Below are positions 1 to 8,724 of a stretch of DNA of 64,000 nt, piece by piece. Every line of letters starts with the position of its first letter. Positions within the stretch are counted from its first letter, which is position 1. The notes below the pieces were generated by a model. The model was not told where the DNA came from and did not search any database. It saw only the letters and a list, made by a program, of their open reading frames with translations. The stretch covers positions 18,119 through 82,118 of the forward strand of contig CALUZS010000014.1 in the NCBI GenBank assembly GCA_944325355.1, given 5' to 3'. Source of the stretch: an uncultured Parabacteroides sp. Lineage in GTDB: Bacteria; Bacteroidota; Bacteroidia; Bacteroidales; Tannerellaceae. Position numbers and translations under genes: made by a program.

Positions 1-139
1 GCTTCGGTTTGTATTCCGTGGATGAGCTTGAACTTGCCGCCATCCCCACCAGCGTAAATATTCCGCCTAAAACAAGGATTCCCGATGCTATCAGGACGCC
101 TAATACCGATGCGAACATCGTTTTGAAAAATTGCTTCAT
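1..139 (-). CDS. sppA: Signal peptide peptidase SppA, N-terminal part only (cut by window edge)
   Basis: Only the first 46 codons are present, reading leftward from an ATG at 139-137. The translation begins MKQFFKTMFASVLGVLIASG and continues as one hydrophobic helix followed by a Ser-rich stretch (about residues 36-42). This opening is what I recognise from Bacteroidetes SppA (67 kDa type), a membrane-anchored Ser/Lys protease that degrades cleaved signal peptides. No catalytic residue lies in the window, so the call rests on the N-terminus alone. Any membrane-anchored protein with a similar start cannot be excluded. Confidence 0.6.
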   Translation of the reverse strand, partial: MKQFFKTMFASVLGVLIASGILVLGGIFTLVGMAASSSSSTEYKPK

Positions 140-353
140 AATGGTTTAAGAGTTAATGTTCATGTTTTCTGATGGCGCAAAAGTGTTAATTATTTATTTA
201 TTGTGCAAAATATTTTATTGTTTTTTTGAAAGGCCATCTTCCCCTGTTATTTTCTTGCCCGGAACTTTTCTTTTTCCCCGGCAGCTTTTCCGGAACATGT
301 ATTCGGGGATTTTCCCGGCGTTGCGCAGTGGCTCGCCGGGGTGTGCCGGCAGG

Positions 354-1025
354 TTATACTCTTCCTAAAAACTCATCGACGGTGTAATTGAGGAATTGGT
401 TGAATGGTTGCAGAGCCTTGAAGCATTCAACCGTCCGGTCTGCCCAATCTTCTGCGAAGAAAAAATTGTCCGGCAGTTTGGCAGTCACACAGAAATCCTT
501 ATGTTTCATGATGTCGGCATAGGGGGAGTCTTGCGGATACCCCACAGGCATCCGTTTCAAGGTTTCGCCGTCGAGACCGGAGAACCACCGTTTGAATTGC
601 GGCGTCTCCATGATGGCAGTGAACTCTTCTATATGGTCGTATATCTCCCTGCGGAGCTGTTTCAGAAGTTTGGGTTCCGGACACCAGACACCGCCAGACA
701 GCATACATGCGCCCGGTTGCAGGTGGAGGTAATAGCCACCACGGATGCTTCGGCGCCCTCCTTGTGCGATGTAGGCTCCGAAATATGTTTTGTAAGGCAT
801 CTTGTTGGGTGAAAACCGGATGTCGCGATAGATGCGGAAAAGGCAATCTTTGGCTTCGAGACCCGATATTTCGGGGTCGAAGGCCATCGTTTTGTTAATC
901 AGTAACTGTACATTCGCTATGAACTGGTCCCGTAACCGTTCGTAGCGTTGCTTGTTCTCTTGGAACCATGCCCGGTCGTTGTTTGCTGCCAGTTCCCGTA
1001 AGAACTGAATGATTTCCTGATTCAT
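354..1025 (-). CDS. DUF2461 domain-containing protein (TIGR02453 family)
   Basis: This 223-residue protein spans one DUF2461 domain almost end to end. It opens with the typical FLRELAANNDRAWFQENK segment (residues 8-25) and carries the family's conserved FRIYRDIRFSPNKMPYKT region (about residues 63-80). It has no signal peptide or membrane segment, so it should be cytosolic. The biochemical role of the family is not established, and I do not assign one. It lies 21 bp downstream of the patatin gene on the same strand and may be co-transcribed with it. A GC-rich hairpin at about 318-344 follows the stop codon but lacks a clear T-run. Confidence 0.85.
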   Translation of the reverse strand: MNQEIIQFLRELAANNDRAWFQENKQRYERLRDQFIANVQLLINKTMAFDPEISGLEAKDCLFRIYRDIRFSPNKMPYKTYFGAYIAQGGRRSIRGGYYLHLQPGACMLSGGVWCPEPKLLKQLRREIYDHIEEFTAIMETPQFKRWFSGLDGETLKRMPVGYPQDSPYADIMKHKDFCVTAKLPDNFFFAEDWADRTVECFKALQPFNQFLNYTVDEFLGRV

Positions 1026-1046
1026 TTGTTTTGCTCTTTTATGTGT

Positions 1047-3233
1047 TTAGAAGTAATACCCCAAGTTTAGTAATATTTTGAAGCTTTTCGCCCAATTGGA
1101 CAGCCCGAAGGTCATGTTCATGGGACCGAACATACTGTCGTAATAGTACCCGAGTGTGCCGCCCCAGACGTATTTTCCTTTCAGTATGTCGAAGAAATTG
1201 TCATCGTGGACGCCACAGTTTCCTATCAAAGAAATGTAGTGGTTTGTCCCAATCCGCTGCCGCAATTGCAGGCGGAGGAGAACCATTGCATTGTCGAATA
1301 CATCGATATGGTTGATTCCGGCGAAAGGAAGCTGATGATCCAAATATCTTCCTTCCGTCTCGCCGCCTACCATGTTCAAATAGGGGAAAGCCGCATCTTC
1401 GCCGATGAGCACCCTTCCGTAGATAGACGGAATGATGCTGAAGCGTGAAGTGGCTGGCAATACCGATAAAAACTTGACGGTCAATGCTGAAAAGGGGAAA
1501 TGACCGTTGTAGCTGGTGAAGTTGTCGGTATAAAGTGTATAGTTTGCCCCGATGGATACCCCTTTCGTGGGGAAATACTGCCTGTCTAACGTCTCGAAAT
1601 GTACCGTTGCGAAGTAATTGAAGAAATTCTGTTTGGGGAATTCATTGCTTCCGTTGGAGCTTAGGACAGATGTGTAGTTGTAATGTTCGTACCGGAGTCC
1701 TGCCTGGAATTTGAAACTGAGCCAGTTCATGTCCGAATAGGAGAACTCCGCCGCATGGTTGTGGTACGTAGTGTTCAGTGTCTTGTCTCCTTTGTAGTAC
1801 AAGTCCAAATCGTGGTAGGTGAATTTGTACGACAAGTTGAGACCCCGTAACGGATTCTTGTTGATGGCGAAATCCAGTTTACCGTATGTTTTCTTCCCGA
1901 TACGCCCGGTTAAGGCAAGGCGTGTCTGTAATTTTTTGCGATGGTCGAACGTTCCGTTGAGCAACACGGCAGCAATCTCTTCCGAATCGAACCGGACGCC
2001 GAAATTGACCGAGGTCGCCGATTTCGGCTGTAACGAAAGGTGCAGGTCGCGTTTTTCATCTCCGGCGAGTTTGTAGCTTACGTTGGAGTAGGCATTTGTC
2101 CCGATGAGGACCGACATAGCGTTGTGCAGCTCTTCCAATGTAATCCAACTGTTTTCTTTCAGTTTGCTGATTTTCATGAGCCATTTCTCATCGCCGGGGA
2201 CGATGCCTTCAAAATAGATTTTATGGATGAAGAACCGGTTCTCCTGCTTCCGTACGATATGCTTTTGAGGAGACATGTTTGTCGTATCTTCCAAACCGAT
2301 GGCTTTTTTTAATGCCATCAGCGGTCCCCATTGCATCCGGGCAGCCTCTTGTCCGCGTAAGATAAGTGTATCGATGGCAGTGGGAGTGAAGCTGATGGAT
2401 GTGTAAGGTTGTGTGTTCGGACGGATAAGGATGTCGGTCATTTGGGTGTTGCTGACGTATTTGTCGTAGCCGTGGAGGGCAACGATTTGTCCGACGATTT
2501 CGACTGCCGATTCCAGCTTTTTCCGCTCTTTCAAATCGCTTGTCCCTAAATCTACCCCGATTACGATATCTGCACCCATCTCTTTAACAACATCTGCCGG
2601 ATAGTTGTTGTTCAACCCGCCGTCCACGAGTATCATGCTGTCAAGTTTTACCGGGGTGATTGCTGCCGGGATCGCCATGCTTGCGCGCATGGCGATAGGT
2701 AGGCTTCCCTTGTGGAAAACATACTCTTTTCCATTAACCAAATCGACTGCCACGCAGGCAAAAGGAATTTGGAGTGTGTTGAAATCGACGGAATCGTGGT
2801 AGCCGATGGTGAGATTGGAAAACAGGTTTTGCAGGTTCTGGCCTTTTATCAGTCCGCTAATCATGCGCTCTTCCTTTGCGATACCGAAAGGAAGCGACAG
2901 AACGTATTTTTCAGAATGTTCCTTTTCAGGGAAAGTCCGGTTATCGCGCTGTACCTGGTCGCTTAACAGTAATGGCCAGTTTTGTTCGGCGACCATGCTG
3001 TCTATTTCGGATGCAGAATAGCCGATGGCGTATAATCCGCCGATGATGGCACCCATGCTTGTTCCTGCAATGTAATCAATCGGTATTCCTGCTTCTTCCA
3101 GGACTTTCAGCACGCCGATATGCGACATGCCTTTTGCACCCCCCCCGCCTAAGGCGAGACCCACTTTTTTGCGTTCGCCCCGTATTTGCGGGAACATTAA
3201 TAGGAGAAGCAATAATATACAAATACGTTTCAT
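1047..3233 (-). CDS. Patatin-like phospholipase fused to POTRA and outer-membrane beta-barrel (PlpD/type Vd-like)
   Basis: This is a 728-residue protein with a signal peptide (residues 1-19). The patatin domain follows: glycine-rich oxyanion loop GGGGAKG (29-35), nucleophile motif GTSMG with Ser59, and catalytic DGG with Asp204. A POTRA-like segment (about 335-400) leads to a C-terminal beta-barrel of the BamA/surface-antigen type ending in an aromatic residue. Known PlpD-type proteins place a lipid acyl hydrolase at the outer membrane, so it probably acts on phospholipids there. The start ATG has a good promoter 18 bp upstream. An 8-G homopolymer lies inside the codons of the oxyanion loop. 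Substrate and topology are inferred. Confidence 0.88.
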   Translation of the reverse strand: MKRICILLLLLLMFPQIRGERKKVGLALGGGGAKGMSHIGVLKVLEEAGIPIDYIAGTSMGAIIGGLYAIGYSASEIDSMVAEQNWPLLLSDQVQRDNRTFPEKEHSEKYVLSLPFGIAKEERMISGLIKGQNLQNLFSNLTIGYHDSVDFNTLQIPFACVAVDLVNGKEYVFHKGSLPIAMRASMAIPAAITPVKLDSMILVDGGLNNNYPADVVKEMGADIVIGVDLGTSDLKERKKLESAVEIVGQIVALHGYDKYVSNTQMTDILIRPNTQPYTSISFTPTAIDTLILRGQEAARMQWGPLMALKKAIGLEDTTNMSPQKHIVRKQENRFFIHKIYFEGIVPGDEKWLMKISKLKENSWITLEELHNAMSVLIGTNAYSNVSYKLAGDEKRDLHLSLQPKSATSVNFGVRFDSEEIAAVLLNGTFDHRKKLQTRLALTGRIGKKTYGKLDFAINKNPLRGLNLSYKFTYHDLDLYYKGDKTLNTTYHNHAAEFSYSDMNWLSFKFQAGLRYEHYNYTSVLSSNGSNEFPKQNFFNYFATVHFETLDRQYFPTKGVSIGANYTLYTDNFTSYNGHFPFSALTVKFLSVLPATSRFSIIPSIYGRVLIGEDAAFPYLNMVGGETEGRYLDHQLPFAGINHIDVFDNAMVLLRLQLRQRIGTNHYISLIGNCGVHDDNFFDILKGKYVWGGTLGYYYDSMFGPMNMTFGLSNWAKSFKILLNLGYYF

Positions 3234-3250
3234 TTCCCGGCAATTTCATA

Positions 3251-3280
3251 CAAAGGTAGCAGTTCTGCCTGATATTGCAA
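3251..3280 (-). promoter_or_regulatory. Promoter of the patatin/barrel gene
   Basis: On the minus strand a perfect -7 box TACCTTTG (3258-3251) is preceded at 18 bp by TTGC (3280-3277). This matches the Bacteroidetes TTTG/TAnnTTTG pattern. The start codon is about 18 bp downstream. Confidence 0.6.
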
Positions 3281-3347
3281 CAAGGTTATCTTCGTTTGAA
3301 TAAATTTACCTGCTTTTGGAATAGAATGGACCAATGGCTGAAAAGGC

Positions 3348-3390
3348 AAATCGGGATTGTTACAGGTACTGCCCGTAACAATCCCGATTT
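3348..3390 (-). terminator. Hairpin downstream of the M56 gene
   Basis: There is a perfect 16-bp inverted repeat (3348-3363 and 3375-3390) with an 11-nt loop, about 90 bp past the M56 stop codon. The T-run after it is weak on the minus strand, so this could be a transcript-end or stabilising hairpin. The remainder of 3281-3477 shows nothing else I can interpret. Confidence 0.6.
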
Positions 3391-3477
3391 AAGATAAGAG
3401 AAAAGGAACAGCGCAAACGCATTCTTCCGTGCAAAACGGCTGCGGTGTAAGGAGTATCCTTCCTCCGTAAGTGTGTC

Positions 3478-4791
3478 TTATTTTGGTTTATTTAATTTGA
3501 AACTGACCGGCATGACGTAGCGTACGTTTACAGGTTCTCCTTTCTGCTTTCCGGGAGTCCATTTAGGCATTGCTTCTACTACTCGGATTGCTTCTTTTTT
3601 CAATAATTCATTTTCACCCTTGAGTACTTTTATTTCAGAAACTGAACCGTCTTTCAAGATAAAAAACGCCAAAATAATCGTTTCTTCTATCTCGTTTTTC
3701 TGTGCTTCTTCCGGATATTGGATGTTTTCTCCTAAATATTGGAAGAGTTTTTGCATTCCTCCCGGAAATATTGGCAATTCATCGCATACTGTGAGCACCT
3801 CTTCGCCATCTGCAGTTTTGTATTTTTTTTCGTCTTGAGACATGTTGTCGGATTCTGTCGGACCGTCAACTATCTTTATGTTAAGAGTTGATTTGTTGTC
3901 AGAAACCATTGCCGTTTTTTTTGCGAGATTCGAAGCTTCGGCGGAGTTGTTTCCCAAAAATACCAATGCCACAGTCAAGGGCAAAAGCAAAAGGTATTTG
4001 ACCTTTGCGCTACTGTTAGTTCTTTTCTTGTTCATCATGTTGATTCTGTTTTTAAGAGATAAGACATTAAAGTAATTATATAATACAGCTGTAGTCTTGT
4101 AATTGGTAAATTCCAGGAGGTGGTACTGGTAATTCTTTGTGTTGAATCCGCTACGGACAACCGCGTCGTCGGCAATGTACTCATGGTTGTTGCGTATCTC
4201 TTTCCCGAGTAGCCAGACAAACGGGTTTATCCAGCAAAATGCAGTGAAAAGCTCGCAGATTATTACATCCAAGGAATGCCATTGTTGTTGGTGGACTGTC
4301 TCATGCGTGATGATTTCATGCACTTCCTCTTCTTTGTATCCTTGCGGATGTATGAAAATCCATTTGAAGAATGAGAAAGGGGACGCCTGTTTCTTCAGCA
4401 GATGTACCTGTTTCCCGTTGATGATTGCTGTTTTCGAGTCTTTTATAATCCGGAAGATGGCGGATAGCTGGATGACAAACCGCAATAGTAACAACCCTCC
4501 CACGGAGAGGTAACCGTAGAAAAGGAAATCTGTCCATGGGAAAGCGGCAGTTTCTGATGCGGATACCAATATCTCCGGGAGGTTGACTGTTATCGGTTGG
4601 ATGTCAATCGATGTTTTTACTTGTTCGTTTATTTCCCAAAAGGGATATATCAGCGCGATAGCGAAGAACGCGAGCAGGGTGAATCTTCGCAGCTGGAAAA
4701 ACGTGTCTTTATGGAATATCAGCCGATAGGTGATGTAAAAGACTGCCAATGCGATGTTTACTTTCAAGAAATAGATGAATATTGTCTCCAT
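3478..4791 (-). CDS. BlaR1/MecR1-type M56 metallopeptidase with C-terminal TonB-like domain
   Basis: The protein has 437 residues counting from METIFIYFLK. An upstream in-frame TTG would overlap the repressor gene and was rejected. The N-terminal half holds several membrane helices. The zinc motif HETVH (163-167) sits in a cytoplasmic loop, followed by another helix near residue 275. The C-terminal 100 residues resemble a TonB C-terminal domain (FPGG, YPEEAQ, and a WTPGKQKGEPVNVRYVMP segment). In the BlaR1 family a signal activates the peptidase, which then relieves BlaI repression. The partner repressor lies 13 bp upstream, so the two form a regulatory pair. No beta-lactam sensor domain is visible. 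The periplasmic TonB-like domain probably contacts an envelope partner. Confidence 0.9.
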   Translation of the reverse strand: METIFIYFLKVNIALAVFYITYRLIFHKDTFFQLRRFTLLAFFAIALIYPFWEINEQVKTSIDIQPITVNLPEILVSASETAAFPWTDFLFYGYLSVGGLLLLRFVIQLSAIFRIIKDSKTAIINGKQVHLLKKQASPFSFFKWIFIHPQGYKEEEVHEIITHETVHQQQWHSLDVIICELFTAFCWINPFVWLLGKEIRNNHEYIADDAVVRSGFNTKNYQYHLLEFTNYKTTAVLYNYFNVLSLKNRINMMNKKRTNSSAKVKYLLLLPLTVALVFLGNNSAEASNLAKKTAMVSDNKSTLNIKIVDGPTESDNMSQDEKKYKTADGEEVLTVCDELPIFPGGMQKLFQYLGENIQYPEEAQKNEIEETIILAFFILKDGSVSEIKVLKGENELLKKEAIRVVEAMPKWTPGKQKGEPVNVRYVMPVSFKLNKPK

Positions 4792-4804
4792 GATACCAGT
4801 GAAT

Positions 4805-5167
4805 TTAATGTTCTTGTCCTTTTTCAATCATATCGATGATTTCTTTTAATTCTTTTGCCGAAATCTTTTGCTCCTTCGCAAAGAAAGAAACCATCTCTTT
4901 GTAAGAGTTTGCAAAATAGTTGTCTACAACGCGGTTTAGGAATATCTTTTTGTATTCATATTCTTTCACCAGCGGCGTATATTGATACGTGTTTCCGTAA
5001 CGCTTGGCTGTAACGTATTTTTTGCGTTCGAGGTTTTTTATGATAGAAGCCAGCGTAGTGTATGGGATTTTTTCCGGGTATTCGGCAAGAACATCCTTCA
5101 CGAAGCAGGCGCCCAACCGCCAGATGACGCGCATTGCTTCTTCCTCTTGTTTTGTCAATCTTTCCAT
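4805..5167 (-). CDS. BlaI/MecI/CopY-family transcriptional repressor
   Basis: This is a 120-residue protein starting MERLTKQEEEAMRVIWRLG, the standard opening of this winged-helix family. The recognition helix region is YTTLASIIKNLERKKYV, and a C-terminal dimerisation segment follows. The start chosen is the ATG at 5167. A longer reading from 5227 would translate through the promoter and operator and is unlikely. Repressors of this family bind dyad operators in their own promoter and are inactivated when the cognate M56 protein is stimulated. The perfect inverted repeat beginning at the start codon fits autoregulation. Target genes beyond this pair are unknown. Confidence 0.92.
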   Translation of the reverse strand: MERLTKQEEEAMRVIWRLGACFVKDVLAEYPEKIPYTTLASIIKNLERKKYVTAKRYGNTYQYTPLVKEYEYKKIFLNRVVDNYFANSYKEMVSFFAKEQKISAKELKEIIDMIEKGQEH

Positions 5168-5236
5168 GATAACAATTGTTTGTTTACGACTTTTTCGCAA
5201 ATCTACGAATATTTCGTAAACAAACAATTGTTATCA
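5167..5236 (-). promoter_or_regulatory. Operator/promoter of the BlaI-M56 operon: 23-bp perfect inverted repeat around the -7 box
   Basis: Arms 5167-5189 and 5214-5236 are exact reverse complements separated by 24 bp. Each arm contains the self-palindromic core AACAATTGTT. On the minus strand the spacer holds a perfect -7 box TAGATTTG (5205-5198). The upstream arm covers the expected -33 region, and the downstream arm fills the leader up to the ATG. Binding at both arms would therefore block both promoter and ribosome-binding region. Confidence 0.8.
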
Positions 5237-5248
5237 GGTTAAAAGTAG

Positions 5249-6922
5249 TTAATAACTGAAACTGCCTCCGCCGACAAACTCCCGGAGGAGTGAGGTTCTC
5301 GGTAAATTTTCTTCCGGCATGTAGTTGAAATAACGCAGAAATTTCAGCAAACGGTGGGCTTCTGCATACTCGGGTTCGTCTTCCATCACTTCCAATAAGA
5401 TAGGTTCGGCAAAAGGTCTCAGTGCAGCCAGTTCATAAAGCATCGCGCTGTTGAACATAGCATCCGCATTTTCTTGAAACGGGAATATCCATTTGTCTTC
5501 GCCTTTTCTGACGCTATGCCACCGGGCAATGGTTTCTTTAGCGGAATATCCTCTGTAACGGTAGTCGCGTACGATACGGCGTAGCAGTCGGTTGTCGGTG
5601 GTAGGAATCCAGTTGTGATTGTCTAAAGAGATGGTGGTCAGCGCCGAGACATATATTCTGAACTTGGCAGAATCCGGCAGCTGTTCCGTAAGGATTGGAT
5701 TAAGAGCATGGATGCCTTCCATAACAATCACGGCTCGGTCTTCGAGTTTTAGCTTTTTTCCCTTATAAACACGTTTGCCTGTGGTGAAATCGTATGTAGG
5801 GATGTCGATTTCTTTTCCGGCGAGTAAAGCGTCCAAGTCTTCGTTCAGTTTAGGTAAGTCCAACGCATAGATAGATTCGAAATCATAATCCCCGTATTCA
5901 TCTTTCGGGGTCTGGTCCCGGTTTACAAAATAGTCATCCAATGAGATGCCGATGGGATTTAGCAGGTTGGTTGCCAATTGTACTTCCAGCCGCTTGCAAG
6001 TAGTGGTTTTTCCGGATGAGGATGGACCTGAAATAAGTACCAGGCGGACTCCCTCTTTGTAGCGTCGTGCTATTTCTTCGGCGATGAAGGAAATCTGTTT
6101 TTCCTGCATCGCCTCTGATACTAAAATTACTTTTTTTGACGCCCCTGCACGGACAGCTTGGTTCAAGTCGCCTACATTATCCAAATGGAGCGCGTTAAGT
6201 AGTGTCAGGTGCTCCTCGTAAGCTGCAAACATCTTGTCTTGCCTGATTAAAGGCTCCAGTTCGTTGATGTCCGATTGCTTGGGAACGCGGAGCAACATTC
6301 CATGAAAATAGGGAACCAAGTCGAATAAATTGATACATCCGGTGGAGGGCAGCAGGCATTCATAGAAATAATTGCAATAACCATCCAATTCATAATATGT
6401 GGTGTACGCCATTCCTGCTGTTTCTATCAGTTCTGCCTTGTCTGGCATCCCGCATTTCCGGAACAGTGAGATGGCTTCTTTTGTCCGTATGCGGTGGCGG
6501 ATGAAAGGTATATCGGCATCGATGATTTCTTGCATCCGTTGTTTGATGGCGGCAATGGATTCTTCCGGGATTTTATGCCCGTCGTGAGCAACGGCATAAT
6601 AGCCTTTGGATATGGAGTGCTCGAGGTTCATGTCGACGCCGGGCAAAACATCTTTTGCGGCTTTCAGGAAGACGAAACAGAGCGAACGCACGAATGTCCG
6701 CAGCCCGGACGGTGAAGAGTAGTCTAAAAATTCCACATCGGCGGATTCCCAGCAGCGGAAATCCAGGTTTTCAATCCGGTTGTTTACAGATACATTTGTC
6801 GGTTGGTACTTCAAGCCGTCAATGGCATTTGCTTTAAACAATTCCGTCATGGAAATTCCCGGATGTATATCCTTATATGTCTTTTTGTTGTTTTTGCAGT
6901 AAATCGAAATCAAATCATTCAT
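5249..6922 (-). CDS. Nucleoside (uridine-type) kinase with ThrRS-like N-terminal region
   Basis: The protein has 557 residues counting from MNDLISIYCK; an upstream in-frame ATG at 6994 would add 24 unlikely residues. The N-terminal half (about residues 1-250) resembles the TGS and second additional domain of threonyl-tRNA synthetase. The C-terminal half is a uridine/phosphoribulokinase-type P-loop kinase. Its Walker A motif GPSSSGKTT lies near residue 295, followed by ISLDDYFVNRDQTP. Such fusions are widespread in Bacteroidetes and Firmicutes and annotated as nucleoside kinases. The substrate is not fixed by sequence. The gene ends just 13 bp before the BlaI operator on the same strand. Confidence 0.85.
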   Translation of the reverse strand: MNDLISIYCKNNKKTYKDIHPGISMTELFKANAIDGLKYQPTNVSVNNRIENLDFRCWESADVEFLDYSSPSGLRTFVRSLCFVFLKAAKDVLPGVDMNLEHSISKGYYAVAHDGHKIPEESIAAIKQRMQEIIDADIPFIRHRIRTKEAISLFRKCGMPDKAELIETAGMAYTTYYELDGYCNYFYECLLPSTGCINLFDLVPYFHGMLLRVPKQSDINELEPLIRQDKMFAAYEEHLTLLNALHLDNVGDLNQAVRAGASKKVILVSEAMQEKQISFIAEEIARRYKEGVRLVLISGPSSSGKTTTCKRLEVQLATNLLNPIGISLDDYFVNRDQTPKDEYGDYDFESIYALDLPKLNEDLDALLAGKEIDIPTYDFTTGKRVYKGKKLKLEDRAVIVMEGIHALNPILTEQLPDSAKFRIYVSALTTISLDNHNWIPTTDNRLLRRIVRDYRYRGYSAKETIARWHSVRKGEDKWIFPFQENADAMFNSAMLYELAALRPFAEPILLEVMEDEPEYAEAHRLLKFLRYFNYMPEENLPRTSLLREFVGGGSFSY

Positions 6923-7001
6923 AGTAATTCCATTTTTTATAATTTTGCATCCGCAAGTTAGGCAATCTTGATAAGATATTATCATCTTAAACATATTTTA
7001 A

Positions 7002-8690
7002 ATGGACTATTCAATATTTGATTTTCTCCGTTTGATCGGCTCATTAGGATTATTCCTTTACGGAATGAAAATCATGAGTGAGGGCTTGCAAAAGTTTGCA
7101 GGCGACAGTCTGCGCCGGATATTGACGGCAATGACAACCAACCGTGTGACCGGAGTTCTGACCGGTGTCCTGATAACCGCCCTTATTCAGTCATCTTCGG
7201 CAACGACAGTGATGGTGGTGAGTTTCGTGAATGCAGGATTGCTGACCTTGACACAATCTATCGGTGTAATCATGGGGGCTAACATCGGGACGACTGTAAC
7301 TGCGTGGATTATTTCCGCTTTGGGTTTCAAGGTCGACATTTCCGCTTTCGCTCTTCCGTTACTGGCATTTGGAATTCCTTTCCTGTTTTCAGGGAAAAGT
7401 TCCCGGAAGTCAATAGGTGAATTTATATTCGGGTTTAGTTTCCTGTTCATGGGACTTGAGGGGCTTAAGATGAATGCTCCCGATTTAAGCGCAAATCCTG
7501 ATATGCTCGCATTCGTGCAGAATTACACGGATATGGGCTTTTTTTCTATTATACTGTTTTTGTTGATCGGAGCAATCCTGACTATGATTGTCCAGGCTTC
7601 GGCGGCAACGATGGCGATTACGCTAATCATGTGCGCGAATGGGTGGATTGATTACCATTTGGGCGTTGCTTTGGTTCTGGGTGAGAATATCGGTACGACA
7701 ATCACGGCGAATCTGGCGGCATTGACTGCCAACATCCAGGCGCGACGGGCAGCCCTTGCCCATTTGATGTTTAATGTTTTCGGTGTTTGCTGGGTACTGG
7801 TTGTCTTTTATCCTTTCACCGGCGCAGTATCTTGGTTCGTTACAAATGTGATGGGCGTTACTGATCCGGCGGTAGCTGTATCGTTTAAGCTGGCGGCTTT
7901 CCATACTGCTTTCAATGTCAGCAATACCTGCATCATGATATGGTTAGTCAGTCTTATAGAGAAGACAGTTTGTTCCATCATTAAGCCGAAAGATGAGGAG
8001 GATGAGGAATACCGTCTCAGGTATATCAGCGGTGGTATGCTTTCCACAGCAGAACTTTCCATAATTCAAGCGCATAAGGAAATCACTCTCTTTGCAGAAC
8101 GGACGGCAAAGATGTTTAATATGGTAAAACAGCTCTTTTATGAAGAGAACGAGGACGTATTCCTGAAAGTATATAATCGCATCGAGAAATATGAAAGTAT
8201 CAGCGACAGGATGGAGGTTGAGATTGCAAATTACCTTACCTGCGTAGCAGAGGGACGTTTGAGTTCGGAGGGTAAAGAAGAAATCCGGGTGATGTTGCGG
8301 GCGGTGTCGGAGATTGAAAGTATTGCCGACTCTTGTAATAATTTGGCGCGAAGCATTAAACGGAGGAATGAGTTCAAGTCTGTATTTACTCCCGAACAGA
8401 ACATGCACGTCGAACGAATGTTTGAGTTGGTGGATCAGGCATTGGCGCGGATGAACATTGTCTTGCATAAGCCGGAACTTAACCATGAGGATATCAATCT
8501 GTCTTATAATATCGAGAACGAAATTAATAATTATAGGAACCAGCTGAAGAGCGGTAACATAGAAGATATAAACAATAAGAAATATCATTACCAGGACGGC
8601 GTTTATTACATGGATATGATTGCCGAATCCGAGAAGTTGGGCGATTATGTTATCAACGTTGTCCAGGCGGTGATTGATAAGAAAATTTGA
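7002..8690 (+). CDS. Na/Pi-cotransporter family protein with C-terminal PhoU-like domain
   Basis: This 562-residue membrane protein carries two inverted Na/Pi-cotransporter repeats, marked by QSSSATTVMV (about residue 62) and QASAATMAI (about residue 198). Each repeat is followed by a GxNIGTT motif (GANIGTTVTA, GENIGTTITA). About eight to nine membrane helices end near residue 325. The soluble C-terminal part (about 340-560) is helical and PhoU-like. The family (NptA/YjbB type) moves phosphate with sodium, and the PhoU-like tail probably regulates flux. It is divergent from the nucleoside kinase gene, with 79 bp between the start codons. Confidence 0.9.
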   Translation: MDYSIFDFLRLIGSLGLFLYGMKIMSEGLQKFAGDSLRRILTAMTTNRVTGVLTGVLITALIQSSSATTVMVVSFVNAGLLTLTQSIGVIMGANIGTTVTAWIISALGFKVDISAFALPLLAFGIPFLFSGKSSRKSIGEFIFGFSFLFMGLEGLKMNAPDLSANPDMLAFVQNYTDMGFFSIILFLLIGAILTMIVQASAATMAITLIMCANGWIDYHLGVALVLGENIGTTITANLAALTANIQARRAALAHLMFNVFGVCWVLVVFYPFTGAVSWFVTNVMGVTDPAVAVSFKLAAFHTAFNVSNTCIMIWLVSLIEKTVCSIIKPKDEEDEEYRLRYISGGMLSTAELSIIQAHKEITLFAERTAKMFNMVKQLFYEENEDVFLKVYNRIEKYESISDRMEVEIANYLTCVAEGRLSSEGKEEIRVMLRAVSEIESIADSCNNLARSIKRRNEFKSVFTPEQNMHVERMFELVDQALARMNIVLHKPELNHEDINLSYNIENEINNYRNQLKSGNIEDINNKKYHYQDGVYYMDMIAESEKLGDYVINVVQAVIDKKI

Positions 8691-8724
8691 CAAGGTTAAA
8701 ATCATTAGCGAAAGGAGTTGGAAG

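Noticed and set aside
156..368. A 70-codon plus-strand frame between sppA and the DUF2461 gene
   Set aside because: No ribosome-binding site, no family resemblance, and it overlaps the end of the DUF2461 gene. The region otherwise holds only A/T-rich sequence and one GC-rich hairpin.
4805..5227. A longer start for the BlaI-type repressor (20 extra residues)
   Set aside because: The extension would translate through the -7 box and both operator arms; the ATG at 5167 begins exactly at the family's usual N-terminus.
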